DNA from: Diphasiastrum complanatum
Taxonomy: Eukaryota; Streptophyta; Lycopodiopsida; Lycopodiales; Lycopodiaceae
Direction: 5' to 3'
Assembly (NCBI GenBank): GCA_029204225.1
Contig: CM055093.1
Span: 21,816,433 to 21,880,432 of the forward strand
Length of the DNA: 64,000 nt
Shown: piece after piece, positions 1-11,260 of the stretch
Layout of the letters: each line of letters begins with the position of its first letter
Numbering within the stretch: the first letter of the stretch is position 1
Notes under the pieces: model-generated
Seen by the model: only the letters and a program-made list of their open reading frames with translations
Told to the model about the DNA's origin: nothing
Database searches by the model: none
Translations under genes and position numbers: made by a program

Positions 1-1067
1 AAATAATCCTCAAAATCATTCACCAATTGGTGAATTCGACAATGCCACAAGATGTAAGGGAAAAACCGAAATACTTAGGAAAAGACAAATGTGTCATCAT
101 TTTGTCGTTTATTTATTTTTTAACAAAACGGAAAACGAATAAAGAAAATGGAATCAAAACTGGAAAATGTAAAGTGTTAAGGGAAACGAACAGGAAATGT
201 GAGGATTGATCCAATGGTAGTAGAAAGCCAACAGACAATAGGTTTAAGGTTTAGGGGCTGCTGAAAACTAAGTGAAGTAAGGCGATGTGCAAAAGCTGAA
301 AAAACGGCTGCTCAATCTGGGGCAGTAGGGCGTTGGACAGCCACAAAGAAAATTTGCAAATGGGCTAAAGGTGGTGAACTAGGGCACGACTTCAAAGTGT
401 AATATCTTGAGAATGAGTCATCCGTTTGACAAACCATATGTAAAAATCCAAAAACAGAATCTTATAGAATAGCAAACATAATATTCCAATTTGACCAAGG
501 TTTGACTTTTTCAAAACCTTCACTTTTAAAAGGTCAAAAATGGATACAAAATGGATCTTAATAATCAAGGAACGATAGAAAAGAACAAGACAGTCACACA
601 TGCAAAAAGAACAACCAAACAAAATGAAAAGTAAAAAGATTAGCCCTTTGGAAAACTTTGCGAGATCTTTAGATGTAGTCCTCCGTTTGACATGAAACTT
701 GGATCAATAATCTTGTCTCAGCCTAGCACCCTCATATGATTATTTTGAACTTCTATCGCGAAAAAGGATGAAAAAGATGAGTGTTTCCAAAAACTTAAAA
801 TTTAGGGTTTCCAAAAAAACAGCCAGCAAAAAAAATTACATCATAGGTGCCGACTTGCTACGACACCAATGCAACTAACAAAACTTAAGTCCGATCACAA
901 GCAAAGAAGTTATGACAAAAAATGTGAAAAAAGAAAATTCTAGAGAGAGAAAATGGCTGGAGAGAGAAAAACGGCCAGAAAACTGTCTAGAGAGAGCTGA
1001 AGATCCACCAAAAGATGAAGACCCAAGTAGAGAGAGATGAAGAGAGAAAACAGACGCTCGGGAAAGT
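1..1067 (-). other. Non-coding leader of a truncated LTR retrotransposon
   Basis: This stretch lies on the internal side of the primer-binding site at 1068-1079, so read on the minus strand it is the 5' leader of an element that runs off the left edge. I see no gag or pol coding in it. It is A-rich on the plus strand, has a run of GAGAGA-type purine blocks at about 940-1060, and holds one copy (330-342) of a motif close to GCGCTGGACAGCC that also occurs in the leaders of elements B and D. The family is unknown because no protein is visible. Confidence 0.55.
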
Positions 1068-1079
1068 GCTCTGATACCA
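1068..1079 (-). promoter_or_regulatory. Primer-binding site, initiator tRNA-Met type
   Basis: The plus strand reads GCTCTGATACCA, the complement of TGGTATCAGAGC, which pairs with the 3' end of plant initiator tRNA-Met. It sits directly beside the LTR that starts at 1080, which fixes the element's orientation as minus. Confidence 0.85.
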
Positions 1080-1442
1080 TGTTATGAACAGATTCACACG
1101 TATTAGTATCAATGATGCATAGAAAACAACAAACGGTATTCAAATAGCATTCTCCAACTAAGAAATTGTAGGAATATCAACGGCCGCCGATAGCTCAGGC
1201 AGATCTCCAACTAGGATCTCCAAAATAGTACAACTCCCCTACAAGAAGCCCAACACTCAAATCATCAAAACTAGAAAATGACCAGCCTTAGTGGCTATTT
1301 ATAGTGGACAAACCCTAGCTCCCTTGATATGGATTTGGAGGGAAAGTGAAATTCAAAAATTAGGGCCAAAAATAGAAAACCATGTAAAATAGTATTTCTA
1401 GGTCCGCCGTCATGTGTAAAACTAAACTGCGTGTCCATAACA
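1080..1442 (-). mobile_element. 5' LTR (363 bp) of the element at the left edge
   Basis: In minus orientation this begins TGTTATGGACACGC and ends TTCATAACA immediately before the primer-binding site. It carries a TATA-like box (CTATAAATAG on the minus strand, at about 1298-1307). The outer flank at 1443 does not lead into any partner in the same orientation; instead a diverged copy lies inverted at about 1980-2325. Confidence 0.8.
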
Positions 1443-1979
1443 CCTCTGATGTTGCTGATCCACCTATTGTTGAAGATGTACCATTTTCTGTCCCTGCTAC
1501 TGCAGTTGCTGATCCACCTCTTGCTGATATACCTGCTCTTATTCCTGTTGCTGCTAATGGAGTTCCTGATTCTCATGTTGTTGCTGTTATACCTCCTGTT
1601 GATTTGCCTGATATTGATGGTCTTGATGCTCCTGCTGCTCCAGCTATTGATTCTTCATTACTTGTTGATGATGATGCTTCAGATGCCCGCGGACGACCGC
1701 CGCTACTTACATATTGATCTAGCCTTAGCATCTACTGGAATTAAGATAAGTTCTCTTAGCTTCATTGTACTAAAAGCGAATTTTTACAGTTGTAGGGGAT
1801 TGGGCTCTTGGACTGACACCACTAGCATGAAATGTATAACCCAGGAAAGAAAACGACAATACAGCTATACTAAAGTAGCTCTGGTAGTTAACATTTTCTA
1901 TATAGCCCACATTGAGGGCCATGTTTTAGATGAGTGTTATGGACATACATTATAATCCATCCTTCTCTATTTTTGACAA
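1443..1979. other. Spacer between two inverted LTR copies
   Basis: No recognisable gene. The plus strand can be read as an Ala/Pro/Asp-rich peptide of about 90 residues (about 1443-1714), built on repeated GTTGCTGATCCACCT-like words. It shows no domain and no homologue I recognise, so I treat it as degenerate repeat rather than a gene. The right half has only short open frames. Confidence 0.4.
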
Positions 1980-2325
1980 TATTTGTGGACACGCAGTTAT
2001 ATCACATGTGACAGGCCTAGAAATACCATTTACATGGTTTTCTAAATTTGGCCCTTATTTTTGAATTTCACCTTTCCTCCAATTCAATATGAAGGGAGGT
2101 AGGTTTCGTCCACTATAAATAGCCACTAAGGCTAGTCATTTAGTAGCTTTGATCATTTTGAGTCTTGGGCTTCTTGTAGGGGAGTTGTACTATTTTGGAA
2201 ATCTGCCTGAGCTATCGATGGCCATTGATATCCATACAGTTTCTTAGTTGGAGAATGCTATGTGAATGCCTTTTCCTGTCTTTTATGCATGATTGATACC
2301 AATATCCGTGAATCTAATGATAACA
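1980..2325 (+). mobile_element. Diverged inverted copy of the 1080-1442 LTR
   Basis: The plus strand matches the minus-strand LTR at 1080-1442 along its length: GTGGACACGCAG near 1985, ATGGTTTTCTA near 2034, a TATA-like TATAAATAGCC at about 2116, the block TTCTTAGTTGGAGAATGCTAT at about 2241, and an end at GATAACA (2325). No primer-binding site follows, so this is a solo or broken LTR. The two copies form a loose inverted repeat around a spacer of about 540 bp. Confidence 0.75.
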
Positions 2326-2499
2326 AGCGAGGATGGACTTCTCCAACTCACTTGCTGGCTCACATCTTAGCTGTAATGAAAATGCATGTGCAATGGGGGA
2401 TGCAAATGTAAATGAACTCGCTTGTGGTTCACTAGTGAGTATGCTTATTTGGTTACTAGTAAAAATGGAATCAAAATCTGAATCAACATTCACATAACA

Positions 2500-2960
2500 C
2501 AACCTCCATTTTCTTTATTTGCATAGAGGTAATAAGAGGACCTTCAATAGATGGTCTTTCCCCCTTCAAGACATGAGACATACCCTCATGTCTGAACGTA
2601 TACACATGTGAAAGGAAATCTATAGCGGGCTGCTTACTTGCATGCCACTGCTTACCAAGTACAATATCAAACTTAGCTAATTTGGTGATCTCAAAGTCTA
2701 ACTTCTCGGCGTACATCTGAATAGACAAGACACCCGAGAGACTCTCTCATCCCAAACCTTTGTTCGCTTACCATTTGGCATCTCACCTATATATCGGTAA
2801 TCAGAAGGAACAGTGCTAAGCGAAGCTTCTTCACCATGCGGAATTAACAAGATAATGTGAGCAACCGGTGTCAAATAAGATGAGCGCGTCATGACCTTCC
2901 AGCTTCCCCCTCATGCGTATCAGCTCACTATCTGGAAACTGATAGGCTTCAGGTGCCTTG
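2500..2960 (-). pseudogene. Ty3/gypsy aspartic protease relic
   Basis: The upstream part encodes ILFDTGCSH, the D-T-G active-site motif of a retropepsin (DTG codons at 2864-2872). After a frame change, the segment ending near 2500 encodes FDIVLGKQW followed by IDFLSHVYTFRHEG, matching the second half of gypsy proteases, where a hydrophobic-ILG strand is followed by a D(F/W) block. Stops and a frameshift between the halves make it a pseudogene. No gag or RT lies directly next to it, so it is an isolated scrap. Confidence 0.75.
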
Positions 2961-3060
2961 GTGGACAAAAAGCCTGATTCTATGTATATAATGAGTCATT
3001 TTGTCAAGTGTCAACAACAACCAAGATTGCATCATGCTATTGCTATGAATGCGAAAAAAA

Positions 3061-3116
3061 GGTGTCATAAAGTCCATAGAAATGTTCTTCCACATAGCCT
3101 CTAGAATAGGTGATGG
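3061..3116 (-). pseudogene. Ty3/gypsy integrase scrap
   Basis: The minus strand reads PSPILEAMWKNISMDFMTP, the W-x-x-I-S-M-D-F block around the first catalytic Asp of gypsy integrases. Only about 19 residues survive. It is probably part of the same decayed element as the protease at 2500-2960, with the RT between them deleted. Confidence 0.6.
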
Positions 3117-4398
3117 ATGCAATAAGAATAGCCAATAACCTATTGTAACTCAATGATACTCTTATAGACCAACATGAGCATGACTATAGCTGAGTATATA
3201 AGGTATTCTAGATGACTAGATTTTCTCACCAAAAGAAAAATTAAGACATTTTAAAATTGAAACTATTCTTTTTATGAATTTGTTGCTAATCTTGAAATCT
3301 TAGTAAGGTAAGGATAAACAACTTCATGTATCACTGAAGCACTATAAGCCTAAACATTTCAACAAACAAAACTTTAGGTTGACTAGCAACATCATCATAT
3401 AAAACTTATTTATTTGCATGAAACAAAAACTTATCAAAGAAAAAGAAATTATTTGATGACTAACAAGACAAAGAAAATATTAGCAAAATCAAGATATCTT
3501 AGAAATTTTATACTTATAAGGATGGAACAATCACTTGTGTGCAAAGAGTATGGAGGTCATTATGTCGTTGCTTGCTTCCTCGACCACCAAACAACACAAC
3601 TTGGCTCCCAACAACTGCTATTGAAGCACCTTCTCGAACAGAAGGAGTAGCTCCTTCAACAGTTGGCTATAACCAAGAACACAGATCACAAATTTTAAAA
3701 CAATAAAAAAAGCTTTCATTGCCTTGGATTATGAAGCAAGCAAAACATATTTCACCAATATCTACTTACATATCCAATTATCAAGTGAGTCTTGCAAATA
3801 ATGTTTCATGTAAACATATGTCATTCAATGCACTAGGGTTTTCTCATACGGGAGCATAATAAAAAACTTTGCAACAAACACAATACACAACATACCCTTT
3901 TTCAATCTTTTCACACCATCAAAATTTTACTTTATTGATAGAAAATATTCCTATGTGACACCTTCCAAGCCTGAAAGAAATTATGCTAAAACATAATTAT
4001 TCGCAAATTCAAGACATTAGAGGTTAATTCTAGCTTGAGTAGACAACAGACTTTTAAGAAATGCTAACCCATACATGAAACCTCATAGACTAGAAAATCC
4101 AGTATTCTTTATCAATTTCCTCTTATCAGTGGCTCAAGCGATCAAACTAACATATAGCAGAGATAAGTTGATCTTCAAACCCAATGTATACCTTGCTTTT
4201 AAAATCTTTAAAGAAGAAAATCCATTTACGAGTTGGTTGTCAACATCCTGGAAATTGATAAATGCCCACAAATATAGACATGTCAAGGTGTGCCACTTGA
4301 CCTTGCCCTAGTCCTTCCACAACAAAACTCATTGTGCAAGTTGTTGAATTGGCACTACAAAGTGGGAGATTGCTTTAGTTCTAGATTGATACTACCTA
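3117..4398. other. No recognisable gene; degenerate AT-rich sequence
   Basis: Both strands are closed by stops, and the open frames of 78 codons or fewer show no domain. Nothing here can be assigned beyond probable decayed repeat. Confidence 0.5.
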
Positions 4399-4515
4399 TT
4401 GACTATTGACCTTCCATGCATTGAAGATCTTTTGAAATGATTGTCAAGTGTACAAGTGTTTATAAAGCTCGATCTATGGTCAAGATACCACCAATTATGT
4501 GTGCATGCAACTGAT
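4399..4515 (+). pseudogene. Ty3/gypsy reverse transcriptase relic
   Basis: The plus strand reads LTIDLPCIEDLLK, a stop, then VFIKLDLWSRYHQLCVHATD. This matches the gypsy RT block that normally reads P-x-P-x-I-D-x-L then F-S-K-I-D-L-x-S-G-Y-H-Q-I. Its orientation is opposite to the protease and integrase scraps to its left, so it comes from a different insertion. Confidence 0.75.
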
Positions 4516-5369
4516 TCATGATGACACCCTTCACGACTTGCTAAGATCCTCACCTAGTTGTAGTGGTTTCCATAAGTATGCTATGAAATCTAGCCCAATT
4601 TTATGATGCACACAAGCCTTAGATTGGTTGTGCAAAATACCAATGACTAGCGTTGTCCCATAAAAGTTGGCTATGTTGCTTCATATGAACTAGAGAGCAT
4701 TTGCATTATTTCCTAACTTAAAAAATGCTAAGAAGTCTTGTTTGAGGAGGTTGGTGCCAAGAGATGCAATTACTACAATGGTATCTTCCAAATGAGTCAG
4801 GCCCATCCAAATACACTAAAAGTGCGACAGATATTTAATGTGTTGCATAGAGAATGAAGGATGAAATTGATGAGATCAAGTCATCATGGCCAATGCTTGA
4901 TTTGAACAACAGGCTGGCAAAAAAATAAAGTGAGAGGAGCTAGCAATGTTTGAGATGCATGTAGATAGATCCTCATACAGATACACAGGTTGAGCTAGTA
5001 GCACCAAGTTGTAAAGGAAAAGGCAAGCCCATATACTCAAACATGCAACAAAGGCCAGATTTTTAAGCAATCGAAAACCCCAGAAAGCATATTCCCATGC
5101 ACAGTTTCCAGAGGTAACACAACCACAAGGGGTCGACCAACCCCAAATAACATATTCTCATGCACAACTACGAGAGGTACTACATCCACAAAGGGGTCAC
5201 ATCAATCTTCAAAATTTCAATATATACCTTATGTTTCATTGCTTAGAAGAGGATATTCTGTTCTTTTTTTCTTTTGTTACATTTTGATTTGTGAGCTTTT
5301 TTGAATGAACACATATATATGGAGATATATGTCTCTACATATTTTAGTTGTTATAATCATATAGACACC
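4516..5369. other. No recognisable gene
   Basis: Possible continuation of the RT relic just upstream, but too decayed to translate. The rest is AT-rich with no open frame of interest. The 5 bp ACACC at 5365-5369 directly flank element A and would be its target-site copy, but no partner survives because A is truncated at its other end. Confidence 0.4.
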
Positions 5370-5807
5370 AGTTATGAACGTAGCCACGGCTGATCTAGAT
5401 TTAGTCTATGAAAGCATCACATAAGCAAGACTTAACCCTAGAAAGCAGGAGAGAGAAAGCTTAAAGAGACTAAAGAAGGAGATCATATCATAAGCCAAGT
5501 AACAAATGACACAGAATCCCTACTTATAGCCAAGAGGAAGCTTCCAGTGGCTAGGGCCAAACTGAGAGGGAAAATAGTGTGCCCTCCAAGAAGGCCCCCA
5601 CTCTCAATAATATGACCAAATAACCAATATAGTGAATCATAGGGCCCAAGGCCAATAATATGGTCTAAATGTCAATAATAGGGCCCAAGGCCAACCATAT
5701 AGTCTAAATGTCAAATAATGAATAAAAAAGGGCCCAAAGCCTGCCTATGCATAAAGTAAAGTAAATGTAAATGGACATGGCGAATGTAATGAGCCGAGTC
5801 CATAACT
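5370..5807 (-). repeat. 3' LTR of element A (438 bp)
   Basis: It aligns from end to end with both 418-bp LTRs of element B. Its ends are AGTTATGAAC and CCATAACT on the plus strand, that is an AGTTA...TAACT terminal pair instead of the usual TG...CA. It is longer than B's LTRs because of small insertions around 5620-5690, where the phrase GGGCCCAAGGCCAA is repeated. Confidence 0.9.
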
Positions 5808-5815
5808 CTCCCCGA
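5808..5815 (-). promoter_or_regulatory. Polypurine tract of element A
   Basis: The minus strand reads TGTCGGGGAG directly before the LTR. The identical sequence sits at the same place in element B (from 14093), which supports it as the plus-strand primer. Confidence 0.7.
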
Positions 5816-5851
5816 CACAAAAATAAGACCCAACTGCCATAAAGGACTGGA

Positions 5852-8800
5852 TCAAGTAACAGCAAGCCCTGGAGGATCAACTGGAACAGCATCTAGTGTA
5901 GTAACAACTGGAGCAACAGCCGATGTAGAGGAATCAACAAGTGCGGCAAGAGCACGAGCCTGTTCCACAAGTGACGGTGTATGATAAAAGACATCAATAG
6001 GCTCCCATGTGGCCTCCTCAACAGGACGACCATCCCACTGGACTAGGAACTGAATCTGCCGGCGGCGTCGACTATGATGCAAACGCACCTGAAGGATAGC
6101 AGCAGGTAATAAAGGAAAGAGATCCGGTGCAGTAGGAAACTCAACATCACGAGGAGCGTCATCCTCAATAGCACCACGTAATAAACTGACATGGAATATA
6201 TCACAGGCACGTGTGGAAGCAGGAAGCTGAAGACGATATGTAACTGGACTAAGAACCTCCAATATACAATAAGGCCCATAATAACGTGGTGCAAGCTTCT
6301 CAGTAGAAGCATGGCCCTGAATAAAATGATGACGTGCAAACCGTAGGCGTAGATATACCATATCACCAACATGAAACTCAACATGACGTCAGTGACGATC
6401 AACTGAAGCCTGATAACGCTGCTGGACCTGCTGCAAATGGGAACTGGCCTAGAAAATAAGCTCGCGAGCACCTGATAGGAATGAAGACAGTGTCACAGGT
6501 GTATCCTCGGGAGGAAGAGGAATACCAGGTAAAAGAGGTGCATAACCATGAGATAATAAAAATGGTGCAACGCCGGTGCTGGTACTAACAGAGCTGTTAT
6601 AGCTATACTCTGCCAAACATAAGTGCTGATCCCAATCCTTCCCTGAAGGAGTAACAAAATGGCGCAAATAATCCTCAAGGATCCTGTTAAGGACCTCAGA
6701 CTACCCATCAGAAGTAGAATGATAAGCAGACCCCATAAAAAGCTGTACATCCAATATACGCATAAGCTCTGTCCAGAACAATGATGTAAACTTACTATCC
6801 CGATCAGAAAGGATAGTACGAGGAAACCCATGTAGGCGAAATATCTCTGAAAGGAACAAGCGTGCACACTGCTCTGCTGTGATAGTACTGCGGACGGGTA
6901 TGAAATGTGCCTGTTTCGAGAACCTGTCAACTACCACCATACATGAATCGTGACCACGACGGGTGCGGGGAAGGCCAATGATGAAGTCCATAGAAATATC
7001 AGTCCACTGGCGATGAGGAATAGGCCAACTCTGAAGCAAACCAGCGGACTTAGCACGGGAGTACTTATTACGTAAGCAGAAAGGACAGGTACGAATAAGT
7101 ACAACAAGCTCTTTCCTAAGGGATGGCCAAAAGAAATGATCCTTAAGACGAGCATAAGACTTCTGAAAACCAAAATGACCCCCAACTGGGGACGAACGAG
7201 CATCCGACAACAACTGAGAACGGATACCCAAAGAACTAGGAATACAAAGAGAACCATAATGATAAAGACGGTGGTCAACAATGGAATAAGCCTGATGAGG
7301 TGAAGACGACATAAGTGGCGCAGAACTATAAACATCACGAAAATCAGAACATGTAAGATAAGCAGATGGATAATCAAACCAGGAAGGGATCGTGGCAACA
7401 AGGGTATTCAATAAAGCAGGAAGTCTAGACAATGCGTCAGCAGCAGTGTTAGCACGACCAGGACGATACAAAATAGAAAAATCAAAAGATTGTAAAAACT
7501 GCAACCAACGAAATTGACGATCACTAAGATCACGCTGGGAGAAGAGATAACGTAAGGACTGATGATCAGTAATGATATCAAAAGGAACACGGTACAGGTA
7601 ATGGCACCACTTCTTAAGAGCATAGATAATGGCAAGAAGCTCTTTCTCATGGACAGAATAACGTTGCTCATAAGAGCGTAAACAACGCGACTCATAAGCA
7701 ATAATACACTGAGACTGACAAAGCAAGGCACCCAAACCAACATTACTAGCATCGGTCTCAACAATAAATTTCTAATCAAACTGTGGTAAACACAGGATAG
7801 ATGCCTCCACAACAGCACGACGAAGAGTGTCAAAGGCGAACTGACAATCAGAAGTCCAAACAAAAGCACTAGACTTCTTCAAAAGGGCATGAAGAGGGGC
7901 AGCCACAGTGGCAAAGTGAGGAACAGGACGACGAAGGTGAGTAGCGAGACCAAGAAACATACGAACATGGTGGACATTTGTGGGAACAGGCCAATCAGCG
8001 ATTGCCCGAACCTTATGAGGGTCCAAACGAATACGACCATCACAAATGAGAAATCCTAAAAACTCATCTCAACAACAGCAAAGGAACACATAGAAAGTTT
8101 AGCAAACAACTGGTGATGAACAAGCAATTGAAAAACAGATGAAAGATGTAACACATGCTCATCAAGAGTCTTACTAAAACAAGAATATCATCAAAATAAA
8201 CTAAAACACAACGACCAAGGAGAGGACGCATGATGTTATTCATCACATTCTGGAACGTAGGTGGACCATTAGTAACACCAAAAGGAAGAACACAAAACTC
8301 ATACAAACCAAGATGGGTACAAAACGCAGTCTTGTGTTCGTCCGAAGGATGCATCCTAATCTGGTGATAGCCGGAACGTAAGTCTATCTTAGAGAAAAGA
8401 TGAGAGGTGCCTAACTGGTCAAAGAGATCATCCATGTGAGGAATAGGATACTGGTTACGGATGGTCAACTTATTGAGGGCACAATAATCAATGCAAAGGC
8501 GTTTGGAACCATCTTTCTTACTGACAAGGAGAACAGGGGCACCAAAAGGACTGTGACTAGGAACAATAAGGCCCTGATCTAGTAAAGCAGTAATCTGAAG
8601 CTCAACCTCATCACGCTCAGACTTAGACATACGACAAGGAGGCCGGGAGGGAGGAGCAGAACCAGGACGCAAATCAATATGGTGGTTCACATCACGTAAT
8701 GGTGGTAGCGTCGTAGGTTCTGAAAAGACAAATGCATACTGATGTAATAAGTCAGAGATCACCTGAGGAACAGCTGCTGGAGGAGAGGTAGTCACTGGAG

Positions 8801-9260
8801 AATCTGCTACAGCACGCTGAACACATAATAAAGCTGCACAATGAGCCTTAGGTAGGCTGCGGATAAACTGCTTCTCGCTGATCAGCTGGAAATCTGCCTG
8901 AGAATCAATACCAGCAAGTGAGTGGGTCACTGCATCATGAACAAATGTCAATGTCTGCTGAGCCAGGTCCAAAGTAACCGCTCCCAATGAAGCAAACCAA
9001 TCAGCACCAAGGATAAGGTCATAGCGCTCCAAAGGAATGATATAAAGATCTGCCTGTCCAGAAAAATCACCAATGCGGTAGGATAATCCTTGAAAACATC
9101 TGAGAACTAGGAAATGAGTGAGAACTGGCAACCTCGACTGTGAGAGGCTGTGGAGCAGGAATAGGTGAAGCGCGTATCCGGCTGAGAACATAACTGCTGA
9201 TAAAGGAATGGGTGCTGCCGGTATCAACTAAAGCAATATACTCACGACCAGTAATGCGCA
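5852..9260 (-). pseudogene. Element A pol (PR-RT-RH-IN-chromodomain), broken
   Basis: Read from right to left: protease with [10 protein letters not shown] (near 9230); RT with [11 protein letters not shown] (about 8380) and VYFDDIL, the catalytic F-D-D (about 8190); RNase H with HEKELLAIIYALKKW; integrase with a zinc-finger C-x-x-C and catalytic residues in ISMDFIIGLP, LSDRDSKF and the following Glu block; then a chromodomain-like tail, FLVQWDGRPVEEATWEP (about 6010-6060). The frame is lost between about 8040 and 8190. Three nonsense codons (near 7773, 6702 and 6390) interrupt an otherwise single frame; in the sister element B the matching codons are sense, and each change fits C to T. Confidence 0.9.
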
Positions 9261-9975
9261 CACGTAGCCGAATGGAGCGAGGACCGGGGCACCCTGTCCA
9301 GGTAGCATAAGCAAGCTGAGCATGGCAAGTAACAGGAAGTAAATCAGTAGAAGGCTCAAGAGATAGATCAGGCTCATCAGATATATGAATGTAGATATCG
9401 GACTCATCTGGGGTAGTGCCCTCATGGTAGAAAACAGCAGTAGAAGTAGGCAGGGGCTGGCGGCAATCACGGGCAATGTGGTCAAGACTCTTACAACGAA
9501 AGCAAAGACGCTTCTGCTGAATGTCAGCGAACTCTGCAGACGTGTAATGTCAGACAAAAGCAGGACGAGGAGGCGGAGGGCGAGGAGCGGGAGAAGTAAG
9601 AGGAGGTCGGGACGACAGTGGATGGGGCAGATGGGGCCGGAGATGGTAGAGGTGAAAGAGATGGACGGGGTCGGGAAAAGCGAAAGGGAGCAGGATCAGG
9701 GTACTTATGCTGTAAAGTACTAGCAAGGCACATGGCCTCAACAAGTGTGGGTGGACGGAAAGAAGAGACATCGTATCGTAGAGCACCATGAAGTCCAGCA
9801 ATGTAGCGGGAAATAAGCTCGGTGGGCTGAAGATCTGTAAAGAGGTAGGAAAGGTCCATAAACTGATCTGTATAGGAAGAAAGATCACCAGTCTGAGTAA
9901 GACTACGGAATATATCACGCTGGCGGCTCAGCCACTTTGTTGCATCAAAAGGATGAGAGATAGGCCAAATTCAAG
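9261..9975 (-). pseudogene. Element A gag, C-terminal half
   Basis: It starts abruptly in sequence reading HPFDATKWLSRQRDIFRS, runs through the gag core (YIAGLHGALRYDV, then LVEAMCLAST), a Pro/Ser-rich linker, and a complete zinc knuckle CFRCKSLDHIARDC (C-x2-C-x4-H-x4-C, about 9465-9505), and then passes into protease. The N-terminal half is missing because the element is truncated. It still has about 65 residues of gag core that element B has lost. Confidence 0.85.
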
Positions 9976-10149
9976 TAGCGAGCGCAGGAATGATATTGAA
10001 TAGCTATGGGAAAGGCAAAATGAACAATGTAGAAGGATAACAATGAACTTTTGCTACCAAAAGAACTCTATGTTCATCCACCTCAGCCTCGTTGACGTAT
10101 TAAAGCAAAGTCGCAAGAGTGCGAGGGAGAGCACAAGAACCTAGCCATA

Positions 10150-10914
10150 GTCCTTGAAAGTTAGATGTTGGAGTTTGGTGGAATTTCTTCAAAGAGGTGA
10201 GATCTTTTTCTTCAAAAAGAGGCCCTCTCTTGAACTATAAATACTCACAACATGCGACTATATTTGAAGGAGAGATGCGATGACCACTATGGGTCATTTC
10301 TTTATTTTATCTGAGCATTAGTATGAATTGTTGATATTAAGGATATATGCCTAGTTCTACTAATTTGAACAATGATTCAATTACACCATTAGTATGTCAT
10401 TCTTCAAGAAATAAACTATGTTCTCCATAGAAAATTCCAAATATTCTAAACTCAATCAATATTCTCCTTATGTACAAATAGTGTGTTGTGAAAGCTAATA
10501 ATTATATCTTTGTTCATTAGTCATATTCTTCCTCTTCTACCTTTGGGGTTGTCATCCAAAAGGAGAATGCCCTCATATGTGCTTTGACTTGATAAATAGA
10601 TTACAACAAAACTGAATGCAGGAAAATCACTTCCAAGAAATGTAACAAATTTTGCATCTCCTATAGTGTCTCCAATCAACATCCCAAAGGGCACCAAAGC
10701 TTTAAAATGTGCATATAAATAATGTGGCCAATTACGTGCACCTAAGATCTAGACAACTTAAGGAGCACATTGAATAACAAAAGGCTTAGAAAAGGAGAAC
10801 AAGAGGCTACCTAAAATAAAAGTCTACATCAAAGTATCCAATACAAAAACCATTTCAACATTACTACAGGCAAAGGCCAACAAAGCCTCCTCATGGACAA
10901 AGATGGCTAGGAAA
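10150..10914 (+). repeat. Diverged dispersed repeat, copy 1
   Basis: This stretch resembles 12240-13125 in the same orientation. Shared landmarks in order are GGTGAGATCTTxTTCTTCAA (near 10200 and 12285), ATTCTTCAAG (10402 and 12511), AAAGGAGAACAA (near 10793 and 12980), and a final block containing AAGCxGCCTCATGGA (near 10887 and 13080). It has no coding I recognise. It could be a pair of very old LTRs or two copies of an unknown interspersed repeat. Confidence 0.5.
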
Positions 10915-11260
10915 TCCAACAATATTTGCTTCTTTGTCGATTTCAAAAGAGCTTTTGACTCTATTTTCACCCGGCCTTGATGGTAGATGCAAAGGGTACA
11001 TATTCTAACTTTGTGGAGGAATAGGGAGTGACAAATTGCTTTCAATCATGAGGCGGCTTGTTAAAGGAGATCCGGAGCATCATTAGGTGCAGCATGGGTA
11101 TCTTGTGTTACCAGCACTCTTTTGATTGCACCACAATAAATTTACGAGGCTATACTTAGACATATGGGACATATTAGCATATCGTAGCCATTCTATTGCA
11201 GGTGACTGATGTAGTTCCAATCTCATTATCTCAAAAGACTTGTAGAAAACAATTTTTCAA
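10915..11260 (+). pseudogene. Non-LTR (LINE) reverse transcriptase relic
   Basis: It begins ICFFVDFKRAFDSI, the catalytic-strand motif of LINE reverse transcriptases (F-x-D-F-x-K-A-F-D). With frame changes it goes on to sequence resembling the G-V-K-Q-G-C-P-L-S-P-T-L-F block (here GAAWVSCVTSTLF) and a decayed A-D-D block followed by LIISKDL. No endonuclease or 3' end is visible beside it. The same motif type recurs at 47640-47766, so it probably belongs to the same LINE family. Confidence 0.65.

Larger units (their letters stand above)
5370..9975 (-). mobile_element. Element A: 5'-truncated Ty3/gypsy chromovirus
   Basis: Minus-strand element with 3' LTR, purine tract, integrase with chromodomain-like tail, RNase H, RT, protease and the C-terminal half of gag, in the normal gypsy order (gag-PR-RT-RH-IN). 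It stops abruptly near 9975 inside gag, so the leader, primer-binding site and 5' LTR are missing. It is closely related to element B along its length. The coding frame is broken by at least three nonsense codons and a frameshift. Confidence 0.9.

Noticed and set aside
1412-1717. 101-codon Ala/Pro/Asp-rich frame on the plus strand
   Set aside because: Made of near-repeats of GTTGCTGATCCACCT, no domain, overlaps an LTR; two frames are open at once, as expected of simple repeats.
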